A DNA stretch of 64,000 nt from NCBI GenBank assembly GCA_002897115.2, contig BCIH01000003.1, positions 1 to 64,000 of the forward strand, given 5' to 3'. Position 1 is the stretch's first letter. Each line of letters begins with the position of its first letter. This stretch comes from Prototheca cutis. Taxonomy: Eukaryota; Chlorophyta; Trebouxiophyceae; Chlorellales; Chlorellaceae. Under the pieces are notes generated by a model. The model was not told the origin of the DNA and ran no database searches. It saw nothing but the letters and a program-made list of their open reading frames with translations. Shown piece after piece: positions 46,592 through 59,345 of the stretch. The position numbers were made by a program, and so were the translations under genes.

Positions 46592-49500
46592 TCAGGAAAT
46601 TCGGAGTGCATGCACAGCATCGTCGCGGCACCCAATGATGACATAGTCGCCCGCAACGCTGGGCACGGAGAAGATGGGTGCCGGCAGCCTCGCAGCGGCG
46701 ACCAGCCGCCAGGCTGAGGCGCCGGGGTCTGCCCGGGGGGGAGCAGTCTGTTGCGCAACCACGCAGTGCCCGAGGGCAGTACACAGCACAACAGAGCAAT
46801 TGGAGTCCTGCCCACCGACTAAAGCCATACCCGTGATCCTGCATCCCAAGTGCAGCACTGGGTGCAGTGTCAGCAACGGCAGGTCTGTTGCTATCAATCT
46901 CGCTGCGGCGGCACTGGTACCAGCCGCTCCATCCTGCTTGCAGCCATGCCTCTGGTGGGCAGTCCGAGCGGCAGTTCTTCTCCGGGGGCTCAGGTCAGCC
47001 AACCCCAGCTCGTACACGTCCCCAAGTTCTGTTCCCAACAGCATCCTGCCGTTCGGGAGCCGGCAGGCAGGAGCAAACACTCCATTCTCCTGGGCGTCCA
47101 CCCCAGGAACTGTCGGAGGAGACAAGAGCGATGGAGACGGCTGGGCTGCACGAATGCTGCCAGGCCGCATGGAGACAACACCAACGGTTTTAGTGGTAGT
47201 ATCTTGTTCAGGTGAAAGGAGGGCTACAGAACCAGTGGCATCCACCACAATGACCACGGCGTCTGGCTGCGCCAGTATCTCCCCATCACCAACTATCATG
47301 GCTGGGCAGAAGATGGGCACACCCGTGGGCCTGGCTCGCCACAGAACGCTCTCTGTGTTGCCAGTGCAAGACACTGCCACGACAGTCCCATCCAAGCAGC
47401 AGATGATGGCGCGAGAGGTGCTGAACGATATCGCAGCCGAGACCGGGGCCGGCAACGTGATGAGTGGCTGTGCGGCATAGATCCGCCTTGGCGCTTCCAC
47501 AGCTGAAGGCATCGATGCCTGCGTGTTTCCTGCAGTATGCATGGGGATGTTGAAGCGGTGGCATGCAGGCCTCGCCATCTCAAAGGGCATCCCGAATACA
47601 GGAGAAAATGCAGACTGGTTACCAAGCAGGCAAGCCAAAATGCAGTCGTTGCATTGTTTCCAGACTCAAGGAACAAATCAAGAGGTGGTTGACCCTTGGC
47701 CTATTCCCACACACCTTGCTGGGCCTCCTCGAAAACTCTCAAAATGACGAGCACGGGCTCTCCATGGCTAGCCAGCCAGACTCGATCCCAGTTGTCAAGA
47801 CCGGGAGGCGCACGCAAGGGCCTTGCCACATCGTGCTGCGCCAGTGTTTGGCCTGCAGCAATGATGAAGCAGTGACATAAGCGAGCCAGGGTTGACTGCT
47901 TTCAAGCAGTTCGTGACTGGGAATATCCTGCCCAACGTCACTTGCTCTGTTTGCCTACCGCGACCAAGAAGACCGTGATGTTGAGCACAAACTGCTGCCC
48001 AGTCAATTGGTAGGATTCACACCAACGTGCCTGTCTGGGTACAGAGGATGAAGAATCTCCCATCCGAGGCAGCCACTGCCAACCAAGCGCCTGCATTAGG
48101 CCCGCACATGCCCACGTCCAGCCGTGCCGGTCTGTCGCCGCCGGGTGCCGTCGTCCACAGCGGGCGTCCCGTAGCCATCTCGAAAGCTGCAAGCTCCCCG
48201 CCATGGGAGCAGACGTAGACAACTCCATCTGAGACTAAAACATCCGCATCCACGCACTGCTTCAAGGGTGCCCTCCAGCTTTCGACGATGACACCTTGAT
48301 TCTCTGTGGTTGCAGGGGGCCCTGGGTCACCCACCTGTGGCTGTGGTGTGCTGGCCGGCCCGACAATCTCAGACTTGGCCAGAAGAGCTGGCAATCGAGA
48401 CAACTCCAGCTGTGCTTCCGGAGAACCTTTGCTCTCATCCACCAAGTTTGCAGCCCGGGCCAGTGACCGGATGGTGGGGTGTGCGATGACGACCTGCGTG
48501 GGAATGTCCAGCAGGCCAGCAATTGCGGCCAGGGCCAACGAATCTGCTCCTGCAAGATACAGATTCTCGGTAGCTTCCACCCTGCGCCCAAGGATGGCAC
48601 CGACGGCGGCCGCCGCGGCCCCCTCGGACAGGCGTTTTGGATGGTGAGACCTCGCGGTGCCTTTTGTGAGTCGCAGGCGCCGGAGGTCACGACCTTTGGC
48701 CTTTGAATCCTCCGGGGCTCCTGCTGCTGCCAGGTCAGCAGTCTGAGCGGCCAGCAGCCTGACGGCTTGGCGATCGGTCTTGCCGCCAGGCAGCAGGGGT
48801 GCCCTACCCGGCAGCACTGCCAAGCGCCTTGGAACCGCAATGCTGACGACTGTTTGCCGGACAAGATCCAAGAGCTCGGATCTCAGCGGCCTCGTGCCCG
48901 GTCCACCGCAAAACACAGCGGCGACGATTCCTCCATTTTCAACCCAGCACACGGCCTCACAGACCATGGGGTGCAGCACAAGGGCCCGCTCCACCTCCAG
49001 AAGATCCACTCGGATTCCTGCGGTGCAAGGTGGATGAAGTGGGGTGGAGGAGGAGCATGTACGCTTCATATTCTTGGTCTTCACACGCTACGCCATGGTG
49101 CGGAGCACGTGCTTGCTCCATGATTTTGTAAAAGTGAAGATACGCCGTGAAGATATGCCAGAACCCTCCAAGAAAAACAGCCCTCTTTGCCAGTGACTGC
49201 TCAGTCAACTTCAACGCTGCCACCTCACCTGAAAGCTTGACGCACTGACCGGCACGGCCTGCCAGGAATAGCACCCCATCATCATCCAGCCAGCCTTCAT
49301 CCCCGGTTTCTGCAAAGACGAGTTTGGGCAACTGGCTCAAATCCACTCCTGGGCCTATGGCTAGTGAGGTCAGGTGCTCGGCGGTCGATCCAGGAAGCGC
49401 GACCCGGTGCGTTGCGGCAGGCCGGCCATCGACCGTCCCGGCGGCCAAGCCCACGCCGGCCACAAGCACGGTTCCTCTCCGACCGCGTGGCAGCGTAATC

Positions 49501-51361
49501 GATGCCCGGGTCTGCTGCAGCAGCTTGTCTGATGGCGGAGCCTGGACGATCGCCACCACGCACCCCGGCAGAGGGCGACCAACAGCCAACATCTGTGCCG
49601 GCGGGCAATCGACGTCCAATTCCCAAAATGTGAGGTCCATGCATGTGGAGTCTGCGGCAGCCTCTGCACAGCCGTACACGTTGAGAATGCGGCAGCCAGG
49701 GGCGGCCAGGAAACGGATGGCCATCAGGGTCTCTGCGTACATGGGTTCCCCGCTGCTCATGGCCACACGCAGCGTTCCAAGTGGCACAGGGGTACAGGGG
49801 GGCGACTGCAGAACATTCTCTCTGGTGCCTCCATCCCCTGCGCTGTGTGTGCTGGCTCTGGCCGCGGACCATACTCGCCACACCCTTGGTAGGACAGTCA
49901 GCACTGTCGCGCCTCCGCGGTGCAATGCTTTGAGCGCCTGTGGATGGGGGGCATAGAGTGCGCATCATGCTGGGAGTAATGCATGCACGAACCTACCAAG
50001 AAAACTATTTGTGTTCGACGCATGGATGCACCAGAGAGTGGGTTGTCTGCATGGTGCAGCGACGAAATCACACATCCCCCCTTCCCCTCAAAAAAATTGA
50101 GTTGCGCACCTTGAACGGATCTTTCAAGACATCCGCTGGAAGCAGCAGGAGCACCGCATGAAGCAGAAGAGGCGTGAAAATTTGGGCAATGCTGTCCACA
50201 AAGATCGGAGGTGTGCTGAGCGTGACGGTGTCGCCGGGAGATACCAGGCCCTCTGTCCGAGCCCATTCCACCCTGTTCAGGACACCTGCATGTCATTGGA
50301 GTGGCGACTGCGTAAGACAGATAGTCATGGTACTGGGTGAATAACAGTGGCTGTGCAAATTCCAGGCATCCCTCGTGGCCAAATGACCCTTCAAAGTGTA
50401 TCCATCGGCAAACAGGGCTTCACTTCCCACTTGCCTACCTTGCTCTGTGCCTCGGATGCCCACTGGTCTCCCAGTGCTGCCCGAAGTAAACAGCACATAA
50501 CAATAGGGCATGTGCTCTCCATTGGCAACGGCCTCGAATCCATGGCTGCGCTGGGCCTGCGCCGGGTCAGGTGGCGGTGGCGGCCCAGGTGGTGGCCCTG
50601 CCTTCGAACGGTCCTCAGCGATGCTCCCTGGTCCGAAGCCAGCCGCTCTTGGCTCATACACTGCCACACCTTTGGCCACTGCACAGCCCACATGGGGTCC
50701 ATCGCTGACGAGCACCAAAGCATGCGAGGCGCGGAAGATTTCTGTCACCCTCTGCTCCGGCCACTCTTCGTCCAAGGGGCAGAAGGCTCCCCTGCATGGG
50801 TGATGTAGTAAGATGCGGGCGGACACTTCATGTTGCAGGACTCACTCACAGCGCTGCATCCTTTGACAATACACATGCCATGTGAAAGAAAAGGCATGAA
50901 GCCCTTCATGCACAACCGACGCCCAGTTGCAGCTATCTTGCCAGCCAGCAGGCGCAACCGCTCCACTCCTCACCCGCACGCCAATGTGGCCAAAACATGG
51001 AGCACGAAGGAGCATGGATCCTTGACACAGATGCATATGGTGGGTGGGTTCTGCGCCGTCTTTTGCTGGGAGGCTATGAGAGGTCTCAGCCGCTCCCGCG
51101 TCTGCTCGACCTGACACGATCCAGCGAGGAGCCCAACGCAATCATCACTGGGGCATTGTCATGCTGGCCTTCCCTACGTGCAATGCAGTGATATGCATGC
51201 TCTCACATCATGGACACCAAAACAGCTTAGCTCACCTCGCTGAGCGCGGCTTCACATGTGAGCTCCCTGCACTGGGGACCTCCGGCCGCCTCCCGGATGC
51301 ACACCCGGTGGGGGTCGGTCTCGAGGTGCCGTTGTATGCACCCCCACAGGCATGATCTCAT
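46592..51361 (-). CDS. AASDH: AASDH-type adenylation, carrier and PQQ-repeat protein (ACSF4, beta-alanine-activating enzyme homologue)
   Basis: Family members have an acyl/amino-acid adenylation domain, a phosphopantetheine carrier domain and a C-terminal beta-propeller. Exon 1 (51236-51361) gives MRSCLWGCIQRHLETDPHRV...CRELT, matching the start of an AMP-binding domain. Later exons carry FTSGSTGRPVGI (A3-like, about 50470-50505), LNVYGCAEAAADSTCM (about 49625-49670), ETGDEGWLDDDGVLFLAGRA (about 49255-49315) and LLPGGKTDRQAV with the A10 Lys (about 48755-48795). A carrier motif, LYLAGADSLALAAI, has the Ser for the pantetheine arm (about 48520-48560). PQQ-type strands follow, such as VLVSDGVVYVCSHGGELAAF and GDYVIIGCRDDAVHALRIS at the stop (46592). 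The usual A3 Lys is Val here. Exon joins between 50750 and 51236 are unresolved. The substrate is unknown. Confidence 0.83.
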
Positions 51362-51621
51362 AGCTCGTCGTAGGCATGCATTTGGGTGACCCGTCTATTA
51401 CGCTCTGGGCCGTGGTTCCGACTGTTTTTGTTTTGTTGGCCTCCCAACAGAGGAGCCTGCCCATTGGCAATCATCTCAGTCGAGATCGTCGGGAGTGCAA
51501 AACCCTCGAAATTTCAAACCATGTCGCACAGGCACACAAGGCGCTGAAAAGTAGGTGCACAGAGGAGCAAGATAGGCTGCCATCACGACACCGTCATGCT
51601 CTTTCCGATCTTTTAATCGCG
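51362..51621. promoter_or_regulatory. Short bidirectional promoter between AASDH and ARC6
   Basis: Only 260 bp separate the two proposed start codons, so the two promoters must be compact or shared. No clear TATA box. A gtttttgttttgttgg stretch lies at about 51423-51438. Confidence 0.45.
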
Positions 51622-54600
51622 ATGCTGACGTCCCGGCATTGCCCTGGGATCGGGCCCCTGCGGCGTGAGGCCGCCCTGCCGGGCATGCGGGGCCTCGCAA
51701 GGCACCGCCCAGCCGGCAGGTGTCGCAGGCCACCAGCTGCCCTGATCACAGCCTTTCGGGATGACCCACCCGCCGTGGACCTTCCACTCAACTTTGTCTC
51801 CATCCTGACTGCCGCCAAGGAACAGGACCTGGACCTGGAAAGGTCGGCGGGGGTGCTGGTGCCCGGGGGGTTTACCTCCTGATCAGTGGCATCAATTGTC
51901 CAGCCAGGGATGCAGGCAGGCAGATACCTTTGGGACCGCGCTCTAGAGTATATGAAATTTGCAATGCTATCCTGCAACATTTTTTCGGTTGAAAGAAAAA
52001 TCATTATCCAATACCGGTTGCTAAGGTTCCCCACCGCCCTCCCAATATTTCAGCCGGTACAAGGAGTTCAGCCCAGGGGCCCTGGCCGGGCGCGAGGCCC
52101 TGCTTGCCGGTGCGACGGCCATGCTCGGGGAGGAGGTCAGCCAGCGGCGCTACGTCCAGCGCCTGCGCCGCGGCGACGTGCTGGAAAGCGTGCCCGCCGC
52201 CTGGGTCCCCGGCGCGCTGCTGCTGCAGCTGGAGTCTGGCGCTGCCGCTGATGCCGCAGCGGCCGCCCAGCAGGCACTGGCGGCCGATCCGGGGTCACAG
52301 GACGTGGCCCTCGCCCTTGCCATGGCACACTGCAGTCTGGCCACAGACCACTTGGCCCATACGCGACGCGTGGCAGAGGTGCGCGGTTGTAGGCCGGTGG
52401 TTTGTTGAAGGGAAGAGGGGGATGAGGGGGTGAGGGAACGGATGAGCCCCAAACTGGCTCCACACTGGAGCCGCTCATAAGAGAGGACGCAAGCAATGAA
52501 TTATTTACATGCCCCTGCAAATCCTCCATGACACAGACGACAGCACAACTGAGAGTGGTGCTCGATTTCTTGAGGGAGCGCCGGGTTGGCCGAGGACTGC
52601 AGGCCGACATCCAGCGAGCGGTTGCCGACATGCGGCCTGACCTGGCGCTCGAGCTTTTAGGTTCCGGGGACGAAGCGGGGCGTGCCCAGGGACTGGTCCT
52701 GGCAACTGAGCTTTTGGCGGAGCAGCAGGCAAGGGGGCCGGCTGCTTTTAAACTTTCGACTGACTGGACAGATCAGCTTCTGGCGCTGCTGTCCCCCGCC
52801 GAAATGGCACGTGGATGTGGCTGGGGGGGTTATGCTAGGGCTTGGGTCTTAGGGCTTGAGGACTGGCGACAACTGTGAATGAGACAAACGGCGACTGATC
52901 TTGCATTCGATTTCATGAAGCTCCACACCACAAACTCATTGCCCCTCACCTGACACTCTCCCAGGTGGAGCTTCATGGGCGTTTTGGAAGCAATGTCGCC
53001 GGTGGCCCCCTTGACCTGTACCGCCTGGCTGTCGGCCTGCTGGCGAATGCCACTGGGGCGGCGGGACCGTTCAAGCCTGAGAACGTCCGTGTGGCACTCA
53101 ACTGCCTCGAGCAGGCAGAAACGCTGGCTGCTGAGACTGATAACGCAGGGTCCGCACAGGCGGCCGAAGAGCGCCAGCGCCGTGGCGTGGCAGCAGCTTC
53201 CGCCCAGCTTCTGCTGGGGGACGTCGAGGCTTCCAAGCGCGACCTGGGTTGGAACGAGGGCTCGGGGCCCAAAGACCGCCAGATCGCCGCATTTGTCAAG
53301 GTCTGAGGTGCTAGTGCAAGAGTTTCTCTTTTTGTGTGTGTGTGNNNNNNNNNNNNNNNNNNNNNNNNNNNNNNNNNNNNNNNNNNNNNNNNNNNNNNNN
53401 NNNNNNNNNNNNNNNNNNNNNNNNNNNNNNNNNNNNNNNNNGGGGGGGGGGGGGGGGGGGGGGGGCCTGCTTTGTTTTGGGCCCCGTGTCATCAAAATCA
53501 AAGTTTCTGCTGCCCAATGTGACAGTCCAGAGGGCACAGCACAGCGGCTGACTGCACCACCTCAACACCCCACACACACGCATGCCATGCAGGCAAACAG
53601 TCCAGACAGGGAGGATCTTCTGCCGGGTCTGTGTGCCCTGGTGGAGCGCTGGATCGGTGCAGTCGCCTGGCCCTGCTACAGCTCTTCCACCACGTAAGCA
53701 ATCAGAATGCCTGGAAGAATGTCTTGGGCATGCATGGTTGGGTGCACTGCAGGCAGCATCCCTGCACTGCGTTATTACAGTGCTCGTTCCGTGACACCAC
53801 CGCCACTACCCTTTTCACCCACAGAGACGTGCCATCAGACTTTTCTCTGAATGCCTGGTTTGCCGATGCCGGTGTTCGGGCCTACATGACTGCGGGCCCG
53901 CAAAAGCCCAGTCTGTCTCTGGCTGAGAGGCTGCTCCGGGGTCCCGCTGCCGTGCTCTCCTGGTTCACCCGGGCCAAACCGTTGGAGGGCGGGGTAAACG
54001 CACGCCTCGATGAGCAGGCTGCTACTAGCCCAGGGTCAGCTGCCGCCGTACCCTCCAGCCCGGCCACTGCACTGCCAGCAGACACAGGGATGGAAGATGA
54101 GAGGAGCGTTCGTCAAGGCGCCGAGCTGGCTGACACGGCACCGCCGGCGCAGGCAGATGCACAGGTGTTTGCACAAGAGGATGAAGAAACGCATTCCCTT
54201 CCAGAAATTCCAGCAGACCCATCCATCGCCGCACCCCCGGAAGGCACGACTGCACTTGCGCGAGCAGAGCCAGGAGCGGATGGCGCGAGCCATCGGCCGG
54301 AGCTCCTGGAAGCGCAATCGCTCTCTGCCCCGGCCGTCCCAGGGTCGCCTTTTAACCAGGAGGAGAAGGCAGAGGAGGATTTGTTTGCCGTGGCAGAGGC
54401 TGAGCTACGTCGGGCATTCAACGAGGATGCGGACGAGTCACAGGCTCAGAGCCTGGGAGCAGAGCCCAAGCCGCGGCAGCCGCACGCCAGGGTCCGAAGG
54501 GGCATGCCCGGCCCACTGCCAAAGCCACGGACGGGGTCGCTTAACCTGCCTCGCTTCGAGGGCGAGGAACTGATGTGGGATGCCAAGCGGCCGCAGCGGC

Positions 54601-55784
54601 CCCGGTGGGGCCGCATCGCCATGACCCTAGCCTCTCTGGGGGTGAGTGTGTGCGCGCGTATGGGAAGGAGGGAGGGGGTATTCATGGAATGCACCGCAAC
54701 CGTTCTTGGCAATGCTGTGCGGTTGACCCTCTCACGTTTCACGTGCGCGTTTCCATTTGTCCCCCCCTTTCCTTATGTAGACTGTGGTGACGTTGGCGGT
54801 GCGGCATGCCCCACTGCCCCGGCTCCCCAGGAGTGCGAGCAGGGGCCAGACAGCAGCCACCGTTGGACACAACAACACCGTCCTCTCCGAGATACAGGTG
54901 ACCCAGCTCATCTCTCGCTGGCAACGCATCCGGGTACGTACGGATATGTCGCTGTTGTTTGTCATGTCTGCCTGGGAATGCGCGTAAATAGAAAGGGGAA
55001 AAAACCCTTTTGATCGTGTGTAGAAAAATGCCCACATTTTGGGCCAGGAGTGTGATAGGTGCACGGCCAGACAAGACTCTATCTTTCATTGCACTCCCCA
55101 CACTCCCTGTGCCTCCACCGCCTCAACCCCCATACAGGCGGCGGCGTTGAGTCACAAGCATGATGTGGGCGGTCTTAGCACGGCCCTGACGGGCGAGTTG
55201 CTGGTCTCCTGGCAACGGCGAGCACAAGACCTCCGCAGCAAGAACTGGTGCGGGAAGAGGCGGGGAAAGTTTTAGCTTCTTCGACATCGGCCTCGGGAAA
55301 AAGGGGGGGGGGGGATTATTGCCATGCCATGGCAGCAACATGCTGAGAGTCTTCACTATCCCAGTGATGCACCGCTGCAGGCACTATGACATCTCGCTGG
55401 ACGGCATCAAGATCCTGTCCATCAGCGCAGAAAATACAAACAAGGTCACCGTCCGAGCACGGTTGGAGGAGACTCTGGTGCCCAGATTGGGGGATGCCGG
55501 TGCCGATGTAGATGTAGCACAGCAGCAGCAGCAGCAGAGGTACGAGTGATGTTTTTGGATGTGGCTCAACGGATCAGCCGCCAGCACGACCCCGGTCCAG
55601 CAGGCACCGGGCCGTATCAATCGTTCCTCTTACTCAGTCTGGCAGACACCGCACAGGCTTTTCCGGATCAGTAACCTCCCCTTCTCCCATCCCTGCCTGC
55701 TGCAGTTCACAGTACATGGTTCGCTACACCTTCATCAGGCAGGGCGCCACGTGGCTCCTGGCAAGGGCAGATGTCGAGGCCTGA
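51622..55784 (+). CDS. ARC6: ARC6/PARC6-like plastid division protein (inner envelope), about 10 exons
   Basis: ARC6 anchors the FtsZ ring at the plastid inner envelope. Exon 1 (51622-51842) encodes an Arg-rich transit-peptide-like start followed by VDLPLNFVSILTAAKEQDLD, at the place of the ARC6 J-like domain. Exon 2 (52054-52378) continues RYKEFSPGALAGREALLAGA and holds VPAAWVPGALLLQLESG. Later segments are VGRGLQADIQRAVADMRPDL (about 52580-52640), DREDLLPGLCALVERWIGAV (about 53608-53667) and SDFSLNAWFADAGVRAYM (about 53836-53890). A long acidic/Ala-rich linker precedes a single predicted membrane helix, RIAMTLASLG|TVVTLAVRH, split by an intron at about 54642. The C-terminal IMS/DUF4101 domain has LSHKHDVGGLSTALTGELL, WQRRAQDLRSKNW, HYDISLDGIKILSIS and YTFIRQGATWLLARADVEA, then TGA at 55782. 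The gap of about 97 n is in an intron. Confidence 0.87.
53330..53465. repeat. GT repeat, assembly gap (about 97 n) and G run in an ARC6 intron
   Basis: tttttgtgtgtgtgtg is followed by n from about 53345 to 53441, then about 24 G. The sequence was probably unresolved because of simple repeats. True length is unknown. Confidence 0.9.
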
Positions 55785-56148
55785 TCAAGCACTGAACAGC
55801 AGCAGCGTGCAGAGAAGGATGTCACGATATTAACCAAGTATTTCCTTTTCAACAGTTATGTGTGTGGCGAATCAGAAATGCACGTGTCAGCCTTTCTACA
55901 AGGGCCCCTAGGGATGGTGGGCGAATCTGGACTCCACCAGCCCAGTACGTGGCATGAAGGACGGCCCACCTTCCAGACAGCTGTCCCCCAGCCGGAACTG
56001 CCAGGGTTTCCGAAGCCGAAGGCCACTGTCGGCATGACAAGCGCATGTGGGTCCAAGGGTTAATGACAATCCCAATTCATACTCTGCTTCGCTTCTTTGT
56101 CGCAAAACCATAGTCGAATCGTAGTCTTGAGGGGCCTCCGCTTCCGCC
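55785..56148. promoter_or_regulatory. Intergenic region, upstream of the beta-helix gene
   Basis: A 364-bp region between two genes on the same strand. It should contain the ARC6 3' UTR and the promoter of the next gene. No specific motif or coding evidence was found. Confidence 0.4.
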
Positions 56149-58826
56149 ATGGCCGGGGCGAAGGGCGGTCTCTTGGCCGGCGTGTTGGCATGCCTGCTCT
56201 GCACCAGCGCATGGGCTGCGGCACCCAATCCCTACACATGGATGTATACATTGCCAACAGGATTTAGCTGCGACCCGGTAGGTCAACGAGGAGGGTCTTG
56301 GACAGCGCGACCGTGCTAGCGCCGGGCATCTCCGGACATGGGCATGGGACAGGTCCGGGCCAAGCCCCATTGCGTCCCTGCGCCACACACATCCATGTCC
56401 CTGTCCCGCAGAACTCCATTAAAGCCTTTGGCGCGGACTCGACGGGCAAGAAGGACGTGAGCAGCGTGCTGACGAAGCTGAACGACATCGCGAACTGGAA
56501 CTCTGGAGGCATGCTGTACGTCACGGCCGGCACGTACCGGGTATCCAAGTCCATTTCCCTGTCCAAGACCGTGTCCATGTCCGCGGGTGCCATCTTCTCC
56601 ATCGACGCCGGGGTCACTCTGACCTTTAATGCGCCCCTGGTGGCGCCATCCACCTCCCACATCTTTGGCGGCGCGGGCTCGGTAACCTTTGGCTACGGCG
56701 TGCAGGGCAGCGTGCCCGTGGAATGGTTTGGGGCCAAGGGCAATGGCGCCACCGACGACACGAGCGCCATCAAAAAGGCACTGGCGAGCACGCTGGGGCC
56801 CATCAATGTCCTGTTTGCGGCCAAGAAATACGCCATCTCCCATGAGGTGGTGGTCGGCTCTACCAGCCTGATCCAGGCCGCCAGCGGTGCGTGATGTTTG
56901 GACGGGGATTTGGGGTTTTTTTTTTTTGTTTTCTTGTTTGTTTGCTGAAGAGAGAACGTGCAACTGGCTGCCCACAACCTGAAACCCCCTCCTGTTTCGA
57001 CGGAGCCGTCTGAGTTGCGCGTGCCATGACACGATTCACAGCAATGCAACATCAGTCTTCACATGGCTATCAGTACCGGTCCGTGCATTCCTGACTGAAG
57101 AAGGCCTTGGCTAAAGAAGACCACCCCAAATAACATGCAGGCTCTGTGGTCAAGGCACTGAACGGCGCGAGCAACGGGTTTACTTTCCAGTTGCCCACAT
57201 CGGGCGGCATGTACCGGGGTCGGTATTCGCTGCCCCAGCTGCAGGGGTTCAACCAGGCCATCACCTTTTCGGACGCGGGGATCGTGGACGTCTACTGCCC
57301 CAGCATCTCCGGGTCCAAGACAGCCATCATGGTGCAGAGCACGCGGTCCAAGACTGCGGGGCGCCAGGTCAGCCAGCTCCGTGTTGAAGTTCCAAGCATC
57401 TCCAACGTGGGCAACGTCGTCACCTTTCGTGACACCACTGGCGGCGCCGTCATGTGCGCGAAAATGAGCAGTGTTTGGGGGGTTGGATGGGAGGGGGCCA
57501 GGCTGTCAGGGGATGGTTTCAGCCCATTGTTTGCATGTGCACAAATCCCCCTCCCCGACCCACACACGCGCGCACACACAAAACAATTGCAGGCAGGGCA
57601 GCCAGTTCCTGTTTGGCACGGTGACGGACACGGCCGGCGTGATGGGCTCGCTTCTGTTCTTCAGGACTGCAGGGGGCAAGATTCCGTACTGGGACTCGAA
57701 CAACTTTCAGTTCACGCGCGTGACGCCCGCGGCGTCCTCGGGGTCGAACGCGGTTGTGCTCTTCTACACCGACACCAGCGAGACGATTTACCGCCAGAAC
57801 ATCCGCATCTCGCGTCTGGACAAGCTGCCCACACGTGGCCGCGTGACCAACATCAATCTCCAAGACAGCGTCGTTGCCATCACCTCCACTGCAGCCATTG
57901 CCTCCACGGCCATGGCCCTGCCTAAGTTTGCCTCGGGCAGCACGGCGACAAACAACTTCAACAACTTCATCCTGGCCCCACCCAGCCCCGGCATGCTGGT
58001 CCTGACCACGGCCTCCAACACCCTGAAATCGTTCAATGGCGGCCAGCCCATCTCCAACAGCGCCTTTAACATCCTCCTCCGATCCAGTGTCACCAGCAAG
58101 GACCCACGTACGGGCAAGACCCCTATCAACGGCAGCATCTGGACCCAGGGCCAGGCACGCAGGTTTTACTTCTATCATACCCTGGCCCAGAACGGACAGC
58201 TGTCCTATGTCACGGTCAGGAAGTACGGCTCGGGATGCCTGCCCAGCGGCGTCGCCATCACCAACATCATCGACAACTCTGGTGAGTTGCATTGTGTTGG
58301 AGTCCACCGTTTGTGTTTGGAGGGGGCGGGGGCGTGACTACTTCTTTTGAGGTTGGGCTGGAGGCGATTGTTCCATGGACCTGTGACCTGTTCCTTGGCA
58401 GCGCCATTGGTGTTGAGATGGTTCCTGCGGCAATTAGGACCGACTGCCCTCCAACCGCAGCCCAGCCCCAACCACTGATGCCGTCCTGCAATTCCCAGGT
58501 CCCTTCCAAAACTCCCAAATTTCCCATGCAAAAATTTCAATGCAGCGACGGTCAAGTACGAGGTGCAAGTCATCGCCATTGCCTGCAAAAACCTGAGCGT
58601 GGCTGATGTGAAGAGCGGCAAGATCAACGTCCAGATCGCCATGCTCGTCGGCACCGTCGGCACAGCGTACGTTGAACGAGGGGGCCTTAGGTTTGTTCAT
58701 GTATCAAGTTTTAGGTCGGGAGGGAAAAGGCTTCCGATGCGGGACTGCCAATAATCTTGGTTTGTAAGCATGCCATCACTCCCACTGCTTCCTCCTCCCA
58801 CCCGTCACTTGTGCAGGTTCAACTGA
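56149..58826 (+). CDS. Secreted right-handed beta-helix protein (pectate-lyase-3-like repeats), 6 exons
   Basis: Exons that close in frame are 56149-56277, 56412-56886, 57141-57448, 57597-58281, 58546-58666 and 58817-58826, giving 575 aa. The N-terminus MAGAKGGLLAGVLACLLCTS then AWA is a clear signal peptide. The protein has two beta-helix entry motifs, SIKAFGADSTGKKD (about residue 46) and VEWFGAKGNGATDDTSAIKK (about residue 143). Both resemble the FGAKGDG-x-DDT pattern of the Pectate_lyase_3 family. Between them are regular Ser/Leu/Val strands such as SKSISLSKTVSMSAGAIFS. The later part is Ser/Thr/Asn rich and ends VGTVGTAFN. No catalytic residues can be assigned. It could be a wall polysaccharide enzyme, a binding protein or a structural coat protein. 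The final exon holds only four codons including the stop. Confidence 0.78.
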
Positions 58827-59345
58827 GGGCGTGGGACGTTGTGATGCCCACGTTCCTCCCTGCGATACTCCAGATGCCTCTCAGCCAAGCCCTCTTTTGC
58901 CACAAAGCATGCCGAGTGAGCGAGCGAGCATCACATCGTGCCATCTCTCACAGGCACTTTCATTGCGCCAGTTCTGCTCTGCAGTGCCTCCCATCAATGA
59001 CGATGGTATCCAATCGTGATGGTGTCGAAAGGGTGGATGTGATATGACATGCCCTTGGAGCGGGCGCCGTGACTCCACCTGCCCCAGACTTTCAGCGCCG
59101 CTTACCGCCGAACTGGTTTCCCAGCAGAACGCATCATGGCATTGTGGAGAGATGCCATTGCTGTCCCTGCCACATGCATCTATCTACCTACTGTCCCTGA
59201 CCATGTCATGTATACACAGTACACTGTTGTTGCAGCGGGAGCAGGATATTTCTCAGGGTTGCCGCCTTCTAGTGGCTGCATGCAGAGTGTGCATGTTGTC
59301 TCTCTTAGAATTGCCTGCCCCCACCGCATTGAAACCCAGGGTGTA
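58827..59345. other. Convergent 3' stretch between the beta-helix gene and NOL10
   Basis: 519 bp without a recognised gene, probably 3' UTRs. Frames here are short and do not resemble known families. Confidence 0.4.
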
